A stretch of 64,000 bases of DNA, taken from assembly GCF_020616595.1 (NCBI RefSeq), contig NZ_CP085278.1:682001-746000 (forward strand), written 5' to 3'. The stretch's first letter is position 1; every line of letters begins with the position of its first letter. This DNA comes from Lentilactobacillus laojiaonis (GTDB lineage: Bacteria; Bacillota; Bacilli; Lactobacillales; Lactobacillaceae). The notes below the pieces were generated by a model. It was not told the origin of the DNA and made no database searches. It worked only from the letters and a program-made list of their open reading frames with translations. A program made the position numbers and the translations under genes. Shown here piece after piece: positions 58,001 to 64,000 of this stretch.

Positions 58001-58864
58001 ATGAAAAACTTTTTTAAATCTAATGTTAACCATCTGATTAAGTCAATTGACTGGCAAAATATTTTTTCTCAAATAGTTCAAAAAATTTTTATTATTGTCA
58101 TACTAACTATTGGTATTTTAATAATTAAAAAAATCGGTAAAATCATTATTGACCATGCTTATAAAAAATATGAAAAAAAACATGCCAATGATGTTACTGA
58201 TAAAAGAATTAAAACTTTCTACACTTTATCTCTAAATATTTTTCAATATTGTATGTGGTTTTTATGGATCTATTCTATTTTAACCGCGCTTGGTTTTCCC
58301 ATCGGTACGTTAGTGGCAAGTGCCGGAATTTTTAGTTTAGTTATTGGGCTTGGAGCTCAAGGATTAGTAAATGATATCTTAGGTGGATTTTTCATTATTC
58401 TAGAACATCAAATAGCAGTAGGAGATTTCGTATTAATTAACGGTATCAGCGGGACCATTTCTTACATAGGTATCCGTACTACCCAAATCATTGGAATTGA
58501 CGGTTCACAAAATTATATTCCTAACAGACTAATTTTAACAATTAGTAATATGTCTCGAAACAACATGGTGGCAATTATCCAAATTAGAGTTTTTCCAGAA
58601 TCACCAATTGAAAAAATTAATTCCATTATTAAAAATGTTAACGATGAAAATATCTCAAACTACAAAGATATCATTGCTCCCCCTAATATAATTGGTTTAA
58701 TTTCACTTCAAGATGGTAGCTTAGTCTATCAAGTTAATATAACAACTAAGAATGGAGCTCAGGGAAACGTTCAACATAAGTTTTTAGCCCTTTATCTGGA
58801 TGCCCTTCAAAAAAATAACATCAGTTTACCCAACAGCCCCATCATTCTAAATCAAAATAATTAA
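58001..58864 (+). CDS. Small-conductance mechanosensitive channel, MscS family
   Basis: A membrane-tension-gated channel that releases solutes on osmotic downshift. I start it at 58001 (MKNFFKSNVNHLIK) with GGAG upstream, giving 287 aa. Three helices are visible (about 27-48, 75-95, 100-125); the pore helix is GTLVASAGIFSLVIGLGAQG. The beta domain (VGDFVLINGISGTISYIGIR, DGSQNYIPNRLIL) follows. It is a single plus-strand gene ending in a terminator. Confidence 0.93.
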   Translation: MKNFFKSNVNHLIKSIDWQNIFSQIVQKIFIIVILTIGILIIKKIGKIIIDHAYKKYEKKHANDVTDKRIKTFYTLSLNIFQYCMWFLWIYSILTALGFPIGTLVASAGIFSLVIGLGAQGLVNDILGGFFIILEHQIAVGDFVLINGISGTISYIGIRTTQIIGIDGSQNYIPNRLILTISNMSRNNMVAIIQIRVFPESPIEKINSIIKNVNDENISNYKDIIAPPNIIGLISLQDGSLVYQVNITTKNGAQGNVQHKFLALYLDALQKNNISLPNSPIILNQNN

Positions 58865-58892
58865 AAAGACGACCCTAATTAGTCGTCTTTTT
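58863..58892. terminator. Bidirectional terminator between the MscS and CBS genes
   Basis: AAAAGACGAC, 8-nt loop, GTCGTCTTTT plus more T. Confidence 0.93.
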
Positions 58893-59355
58893 TGTTTTCT
58901 TTAGTTTGATAGTAATAATCAAATGTATGGGTAGTAAAATTAATTACATTGAAAATTTCTTTACGAGTAATGATTCCTAAAAATACATTATTATCATCGA
59001 CTACTGGTAGAAAGTTTTCGTCAACTAAAAATCGCATAATTACTTCTAGGTTACTAGGATCATTAATTACCGGGACATTGGTTTGCATAACGTCCTTTAC
59101 GGTAATCGTATCTAGATACTTAGCACTAATGTTGTTTTCCAATAACATTTTTTCCGTAATCATTGCTAGAGAAATAAATCCCTTAAAATGATTATCATTA
59201 TCCAATACCGGAATTTTTGAATACTTTATCTTAGTTAATACTAAAAATACGTGTTGTAAATCATTATTTTCATTAACAGTAGCAACTTTTTCACCAGTAA
59301 TTATGTAACTTTTATTATATTTTTTCATTACATCATCTAATGGTTTGCTTATCAT
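58879..59355 (-). CDS. cbpB: CBS-pair protein of the CbpB/DarB type
   Basis: A 158-aa protein made of two CBS motifs, the first about 10-75 (LVLTKIKYSKIPVLDNDNHF, KGFISLAMI), the second about 80-145 (VKDVMQTNVPVINDPSNLEV, FLPVVDDNNVFLGIITRKEI). In Listeria and Bacillus the small CBS-pair proteins CbpB and DarB bind c-di-AMP and, when free of it, activate Rel or other partners. That role is inferred from length and context: murI-rdgB-yfcE-cbpB is a conserved order in Lactobacillales. Confidence 0.82.
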   Translation of the reverse strand: MISKPLDDVMKKYNKSYIITGEKVATVNENNDLQHVFLVLTKIKYSKIPVLDNDNHFKGFISLAMITEKMLLENNISAKYLDTITVKDVMQTNVPVINDPSNLEVIMRFLVDENFLPVVDDNNVFLGIITRKEIFNVINFTTHTFDYYYQTKENKKDD

Positions 59356-59387
59356 TTAAATACCTTCTATATCAATAAAATTAATTA

Positions 59388-59900
59388 TTAGCTAAATTCC
59401 AATTTTAAATCATCAATTGGCAGTAATTCCCGATTATAGTACTGGACTTGATAAGAGCCGTGACATTCTTCAATTATTGCAAACGTGCCTTTTAGATTTT
59501 GATATACGCCTCGCGGATATGAAATACTTCCAGGATTAACAAATAAAATTCCATCATCCCTTATTGCTTGGAGTTGATGAGTATGTCCAAACAATACCAC
59601 GTCAGCTTGGTAACTTTTAGCAAGTAATTCTAGTGACAGCATTCCCTGGTTAACATTTTCCTTGTGTCCATGGGTAAGCAGAATTTTTTTATCTTCAATT
59701 TCAATTAATTGATTATTATCAAATGATTCAAAATCCATGTTTCCTTTAACTATAGCCATCTGTTGATTAATCGGATCAGAAAGTAATGATTCTGAATCTC
59801 CACAATGACAAATCAAATTCACTTGGTTTTTAAATTTTTGGACTATTTTTTCAATTATTTCATAATCACCGTGATTATCACTTACCACTAAAATTTTCAC
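59388..59900 (-). CDS. YfcE-type metallophosphoesterase
   Basis: A small calcineurin-like phosphodiesterase, 170 aa. I start it at GTG 59900 (KILVVSDNHGDYE) with TGGAGAT 6 nt upstream, overlapping nothing but lying 4 nt past the rdgB stop. The metal motifs are VVSDNHGD, CHCGDSE, VKGNMD, LTHGHKENV and FGHTHQ. Relatives act on phosphodiesters in vitro; the physiological substrate is not known. Confidence 0.92.
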   Translation of the reverse strand: MKILVVSDNHGDYEIIEKIVQKFKNQVNLICHCGDSESLLSDPINQQMAIVKGNMDFESFDNNQLIEIEDKKILLTHGHKENVNQGMLSLELLAKSYQADVVLFGHTHQLQAIRDDGILFVNPGSISYPRGVYQNLKGTFAIIEECHGSYQVQYYNRELLPIDDLKLEFS

Positions 59901-59904
59901 TATA

Positions 59905-60498
59905 TTATCTCCAATTTGCAATCTTTTCCATTAAATTTTCAATTGCTCGTCCTCGATGACTAATCTGATTTTTCTCATTAGTGGTCATTTCGGCCATAGT
60001 TTTTTCAAATTCTGGAATATAAAATAATGGATCATAACCAAATCCATTATCACCACGTTGGCTTTTTAAAATTTTGCCATTAACTCTGCCCTTAGCTATA
60101 ATACTTTGTTCATTGGGAACAATCAAAACTAAGGCTGTTTCAAAATAGGCACTACGATCAGATTTGGTTTGTAAATTTCTTAGCAGTTTTTGGTTGTTAG
60201 CCTCATCATCGTGATCACCGGCATATCGAGCAGAATAAATTCCAGGTTCACCATTAAGCGAGGGAACTACTAATCCTGAGTCATCAGCAATTGTGGGTAG
60301 CTTAGTAAGATTTGCCAATCCTTGGGCTTTTAACTTAGCATTTTCTTCAAAGCTACTTCCGGTTTCATCTACTGAAAAATTATCAACAATTTCGCTTTGA
60401 GAAATTACTTTTATACCAATTTTTTCAAACGCTGCCTTAAATTCATTTATCTTATGTTCATTATTTGTAGCAATTACAATTTTTTCTGGTTTTTCCAT
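59905..60498 (-). CDS. rdgB: XTP/dITP pyrophosphatase (RdgB/HAM1 family)
   Basis: Removes non-canonical purine NTPs from the nucleotide pool. The 197-aa protein has IATNNEHKINEFKAAF at the N terminus, SFEENAKLKAQGLANLTKLP, and the metal Asp in TIADDSGLVVPSLNGEPGIY, then GFGYDPLFYIPEFEKTMAEM. It starts 11 nt after murI. Confidence 0.97.
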   Translation of the reverse strand: MEKPEKIVIATNNEHKINEFKAAFEKIGIKVISQSEIVDNFSVDETGSSFEENAKLKAQGLANLTKLPTIADDSGLVVPSLNGEPGIYSARYAGDHDDEANNQKLLRNLQTKSDRSAYFETALVLIVPNEQSIIAKGRVNGKILKSQRGDNGFGYDPLFYIPEFEKTMAEMTTNEKNQISHRGRAIENLMEKIANWR

Positions 60499-60509
60499 AA
60501 TAATTTCCT

Positions 60510-61304
60510 TTAAATATCAATATGTTGGGCTTTTATATCCTTTCGATTGAGCAATTCATTAGCAGTTTGTGTAAATTGTTCTGTATCTCCTGTAGAAATA
60601 AATTCAGAATTACCAATCACTTGATCAGATAGTAAATGATGATTTACTAAATATTCATTGACTGTATTAGCAGTAGCAATTCCAGGATTAATTAAAACAA
60701 CCTTTTTTAGACGATCTTGGATTAATTCCTGAATTATTGGATAATGCGTACATCCTAAAACTAAAGTATCAATTTCAGTATTATCAAAAAAGGCAAGATC
60801 TTCATCAACTACTTTTTTCATTTGGGGAGTATGGGCTAACCCATCTTCAATCATTGGTACGAATCTAGGACAACCTAATGAATATATTTGGGCCTCATTA
60901 TTAAATTCACTAATTAATTCATTATATTTTCCTGATTTAACAGTACCGTCCGTAGCAATAATGCCAATTTTATTATTTTTAGTTTGAGTAGCTGCCATGT
61001 AACTACCAGGTTCAATAACACCAATAATTGGAATTTCGAACATACTCTTAATTTTGGGTAATGCCGCTGCCGTTGCCGTATTGCATGCAATCACTAGCAT
61101 TTTAATATTTTTATTTTTAATTAACCATTCAGTAATTCTTTTGGTTAGATCTAAAACTTCCTTAGGGCTTTTTTCGCCATAGGGAAGATTGGCTTGATCG
61201 CCAACGAATACATATGATTCATTAGGTAGCAAATTATATACTTGTTTGTATACTGTTAATCCGCCAACTCCAGAATCCATCAATCCAATCGGTTGATTAT
61301 TCAT
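60510..61304 (-). CDS. murI: Glutamate racemase
   Basis: Makes D-glutamate for peptidoglycan. The 264-aa protein has both catalytic cysteines: C74 in VIACNTATAAAL and C185 in LVLGCTHYPI. IGLMDSGVGGLTV and FVGDQANLPYG are the N-terminal substrate-binding motifs. It heads the murI-rdgB-yfcE-cbpB run. Confidence 0.98.
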   Translation of the reverse strand: MNNQPIGLMDSGVGGLTVYKQVYNLLPNESYVFVGDQANLPYGEKSPKEVLDLTKRITEWLIKNKNIKMLVIACNTATAAALPKIKSMFEIPIIGVIEPGSYMAATQTKNNKIGIIATDGTVKSGKYNELISEFNNEAQIYSLGCPRFVPMIEDGLAHTPQMKKVVDEDLAFFDNTEIDTLVLGCTHYPIIQELIQDRLKKVVLINPGIATANTVNEYLVNHHLLSDQVIGNSEFISTGDTEQFTQTANELLNRKDIKAQHIDI

Positions 61305-61404
61305 TTTAATCGCCTCTTTCTAAACATTATGTTAACACATTATAACCCCTAAATTCTAAATTAATGTATAATGAAATTACTATTAAAAATGGAGACTTGC
61401 AACT

Positions 61405-61938
61405 ATGAATGATCAAACATATAAGCAATTTTTAGAAAATAAAAATTTATCTAATTATTTAGGTCAAGAACTTATTAGAGATAGTCTATTACCTGATATT
61501 TTAGGCGACGATACTCATCAAATTCTATATTGGGCAGGTAAACATTTGGCTCGTCAATATACTCTAACTTCTATCGATAAATTACCAATATTCTTCGAGC
61601 AATTCGGATTAGGAACTTTGTCAAAAATAAAAGATAACGGACAAAAGATCACGTGGATGTTATCCGGAGAACTAATAAAAAAACGAATTGGTCTAATCGA
61701 CAGTCCTGATTTCTTCTTAGAAGCAGGATTTATTAGTGAAACTTGTCAAATAACCAGTAGATTTGATTGTGAATCAGAAATTGAAAAAATTAATAAAAAC
61801 AAAGCTACTGTTGAGATTATTACCTATATTACCAAAACCCCTGTCCAAACAGATGAAGGTGCTAGCTATTTTGTTCTTGATGAAACGACAGAAATTCCAC
61901 AAGAAGAAATAGTAGACGAAGAAGTTACTAAAAAATAA
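61405..61938 (+). CDS. YslB family protein (DUF2507)
   Basis: A 177-aa soluble protein. The DUF2507 pattern is RDSLLPDILGDDTHQILYWA followed by GKHLARQY and the Gly-rich FFEQFGLGTL. The middle is beta-rich (FFLEAGFISETCQ) and the tail is acidic (EEIVDEEVTKK). Function unknown; Bacillus YslB is the named relative. It is a single plus-strand gene between murI and trxA, with GGAG before the ATG and a terminator after it. Confidence 0.85.
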   Translation: MNDQTYKQFLENKNLSNYLGQELIRDSLLPDILGDDTHQILYWAGKHLARQYTLTSIDKLPIFFEQFGLGTLSKIKDNGQKITWMLSGELIKKRIGLIDSPDFFLEAGFISETCQITSRFDCESEIEKINKNKATVEIITYITKTPVQTDEGASYFVLDETTEIPQEEIVDEEVTKK

Positions 61939-61971
61939 AGTCATAAACCACATTGGTTTATGACTTTATTT
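61933..61971. terminator. Bidirectional terminator between the YslB-like gene and trxA
   Basis: AAATAAAGTCATAAACCA, CAT loop, TGGTTTATGACTTTATTT: 18 perfect pairs. Confidence 0.93.
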
Positions 61972-61972
61972 T

Positions 61973-62284
61973 TTAGTCAGTATATTGTGACAAGATTTGT
62001 TTTAATTGATCCTTACTATGGTAACCAATAATTGAGTCAACTACTTGTCCATCTTTTTTTACAAGTAAAGTAGGGATACTCATAATTCCAAATTTAGATG
62101 CAGTTTCTGGATTAGCATCAACATCCATTTTTAAAAATTTAACTTCATGCATTTCTTCTGCTAATTCCTCAACAACTGGAGATTGCATTCTACATGGTCC
62201 ACACCAAGTTGCCCAAAAGTCAGTTAGAGTAATTCCGTTATTTGTTTCATTTTCAAATGTTTTATCACTTGTTTCTGTAACCAT
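61973..62284 (-). CDS. trxA: Thioredoxin
   Basis: Reduces protein disulfides. The 103-aa protein has the active site WCGPC (C28, C31) in TDFWATWCGPCRMQSP, and the cis-Pro in GIMSIPTLLVKKDGQVV. It follows mutS2 by 60 bp, with AGGAGG before its ATG; the mutS2-trxA pair is typical of Bacillota. Confidence 0.98.
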   Translation of the reverse strand: MVTETSDKTFENETNNGITLTDFWATWCGPCRMQSPVVEELAEEMHEVKFLKMDVDANPETASKFGIMSIPTLLVKKDGQVVDSIIGYHSKDQLKQILSQYTD

Positions 62285-62344
62285 TCTTTACGACCTCCTT
62301 GTCTAAAAATATTCTAGCAACTTTTTTACAAATTGCAACTATCT

Positions 62345-64000
62345 TTACTTAAACTTAACTACCGTCGATCCATCGCCACCAGCATTAGGAGCAGAGTATC
62401 CGTAGCTCTTGACACGTGGGTGTTTTTTTAGATAGTTATTAACACCACTTCTTAGGGCACCCGTTCCCTTACCATGAATAATGGTAATGCTTGGATATCC
62501 TGCAAGTAATGAAGAGTCCACATATTGATCTAAATGATACATAGCTTCTTCGTAGCGTTCACCACGTAGATCCAACGTTGGTGAAATACCTGCCGATTTA
62601 GTTCTAGAGACGTTTGTACGCACTTTCTTGGGTTCTTTAGGAGCCTTTGATTTTTCTAAATCACTTTCATCAATTCGCATTTTTAAAATACCTAATTGGA
62701 CTTCCCACTCACTATCACCAATTTTTTGTACTAGCGTTCCCATTTGTCCATATGACTTAACTAAAACTTCATCATTTTTATGGAAATCATGCTTAGCTTT
62801 TTCTTTTTTAAGTACCTTATTGTGCTTCAAATTAGGAGCAATTTCTAGGGAATTTAAAGCTCCCTTAGCATCCATTAATTCATTTTCTTTAACTGTGGCA
62901 CTAGCAAGATTGGCTTGCTTGTGTCTTAAATCTTCAATAATTTTATCGGCTTTTTGTTTACTATCTGAAATTACTTGATTAGCTTCAATTCTAGCTTGCT
63001 CAAATAATTTTTCTTTTTGAAGTTGATATTTATCAAATTTATCTTTCAAATCATTAAATAGTTTTTGGGCTTCTTCTAAGTCAGCTTTAGTTTCTTCTGC
63101 ATTTTGGCGAGCTTCTTTATTCTGTTCTACCAATTCATCAATCATATTATTAATGTCTTGATTTTGCTCATCAGTAAATGAACGGGCCGTGTCAATAATA
63201 TTATTGTCCATTCCCAGTTTTTGAGCAATATTTAATGCATTACTTTGTCCAGGAATTCCTAATAACAATTGATAAGTAGGCTTTAAACTATCAATATCAA
63301 ATTCCATGGAAGCATTGATAGTTGAATAACGATCATAAGCATAAGCCTTTAGTTCCGGATAATGAGTGGTAGCAATTAATTCACTACCAATTACACCGAT
63401 TTGATCAATAATAGCCATAGCTAAGGCCGCACCTTCTTTAGGATCAGTACCTGCTCCCAGCTCATCAAGTAATATAAGACTATGATCAGTTGCTTGGTTT
63501 AAAATACTTATTACATTATTCATATGCGAAGAAAAAGTACTAAGGTTAGCTTCAATAGATTGATCGTCACCAATATCTGCAAAAATATCATCAAACACAC
63601 CAATTTGGCTATTTTCATTGGCAGTAATAAACAAACCAGATTGTCCCAACAACTGAAGAATTCCTAAAGTTTTGATAGTAATGGTTTTACCACCAGTATT
63701 GGGACCCGTAATGATGATTGTTTTGTACTCATCGCCCAATATAATGTCATTGGCAACTACTTTGCTTTGATCAATCAACGGATGTCTAGCCTGTCTTAAA
63801 CTCACTAAGTTTGCTTCAGAAACTTTTGGCATAATCCCCTTTACTTTATGAGCATACTTGGCCTTAGCATTGATAAAATCCAAATGGCCTAAAATATTAA
63901 CATTATTTTTTAATTCATCAATATAGGGTCTTAATTGATTGCTTAAATCTAAAAGTATTTTACGTTCTTCATACTTTTCTTTGAGTTGTTCTCTTCTTAA
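62345..64000 (-). CDS. mutS2: Endonuclease MutS2 (cut by right window edge)
   Basis: A MutS-family ATPase involved in recombination control and, in Bacillus, rescue of collided ribosomes. About 550 C-terminal residues are visible; the frame is open to 64000, and the first visible part (LRREQLKEKYEERKILLDL) is helical. The ATPase has Walker A IIITGPNTGGKTITIKTLG, ILLDELGAGTDPKEGAALAM and LIATTHYPELKAYAYDR. A long coiled coil (about 63010-63150) leads to the KOW-like part and the C-terminal Smr domain with LDLRGERYEEAMYHLDQYV and IIHGKGTGALRSGVNNYL. Confidence 0.96.
   Translation of the reverse strand, partial: LRREQLKEKYEERKILLDLSNQLRPYIDELKNNVNILGHLDFINAKAKYAHKVKGIMPKVSEANLVSLRQARHPLIDQSKVVANDIILGDEYKTIIITGPNTGGKTITIKTLGILQLLGQSGLFITANENSQIGVFDDIFADIGDDQSIEANLSTFSSHMNNVISILNQATDHSLILLDELGAGTDPKEGAALAMAIIDQIGVIGSELIATTHYPELKAYAYDRYSTINASMEFDIDSLKPTYQLLLGIPGQSNALNIAQKLGMDNNIIDTARSFTDEQNQDINNMIDELVEQNKEARQNAEETKADLEEAQKLFNDLKDKFDKYQLQKEKLFEQARIEANQVISDSKQKADKIIEDLRHKQANLASATVKENELMDAKGALNSLEIAPNLKHNKVLKKEKAKHDFHKNDEVLVKSYGQMGTLVQKIGDSEWEVQLGILKMRIDESDLEKSKAPKEPKKVRTNVSRTKSAGISPTLDLRGERYEEAMYHLDQYVDSSLLAGYPSITIIHGKGTGALRSGVNNYLKKHPRVKSYGYSAPNAGGDGSTVVKFK

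Overview
The window is a dense, low-GC stretch of Firmicute chromosome, almost certainly from a member of the Lactobacillaceae. The evidence is the gram-positive PolC (PHP and DEDD exonuclease domains), an HrcA/CIRCE heat-shock operon, LexA, CcpA with a cre site, a T-box leader on hisS-aspS, D-lactate dehydrogenase with acetate kinase, an HMG-CoA synthase of the mevalonate pathway, and a comG operon. The strong AT bias suits a small-genome lineage such as Fructilactobacillus or Apilactobacillus, but the species cannot be fixed from the sequence alone. No rRNA, tRNA, insertion sequence, prophage or CRISPR array was seen. Most genes lie on the minus strand; the few plus-strand genes are single units closed by terminator hairpins shared with their neighbours.

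Region 1 (1-8902): aspS (cut by the left edge) and hisS under one T-box whose specifier loop carries GACAC (Asp GAC and His CAC overlapping); a plus-strand cell-wall amidase; then an unknown 109-aa gene, prmA, rsmE, rel, dtd and a HAD phosphatase. Region 2 (8903-18737): an AT-rich gap with ATTAATTA palindromes, lepA, and the heat-shock group hrcA-grpE-dnaK-dnaJ preceded by two CIRCE operators flanking one promoter; upstream are ribF and truB, and on the other strand a TauE/SafE permease. Region 3 (18739-36608): the translation and envelope block rpsB, tsf, pyrH, frr, an unknown 138-aa gene, uppS, cdsA, rseP, proS, polC, rimP, nusA, ylxR, ylxQ, infB, rbfA. Several intergenic hairpins here sit between a likely promoter and the next gene.

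Region 4 (36617-49170): D-lactate dehydrogenase, TrmN6-like methyltransferase with its GIY-YIG partner, plsC, yneF, a DUF896 gene, lexA with a LexA box over its promoter, a nucleoside deoxyribosyltransferase, mvaS, a few small unknown or membrane genes, a yutF-yutD-yunD cluster, ackA and a YtxK-like methyltransferase. Region 5 (49283-52816): a complete seven-gene comG operon for the DNA-uptake pseudopilus. Region 6 (52818-64000): yebC, an unknown membrane protein, divergent ccpA and pepQ sharing a cre site, ytxH and DUF948 genes, an MscS channel, a CBS-pair protein (CbpB/DarB type) with yfcE-rdgB-murI, a YslB-like gene, trxA and mutS2 (cut by the right edge).

The window is mostly conserved core genome. 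I did not find a clearly new multi-gene system. The best leads are regulatory (dual-specifier T-box, tandem CIRCE, leader hairpins before polC, rimP and rpsB), the intact comG operon, the palindrome cluster at 9073-9171, and four unassigned proteins.
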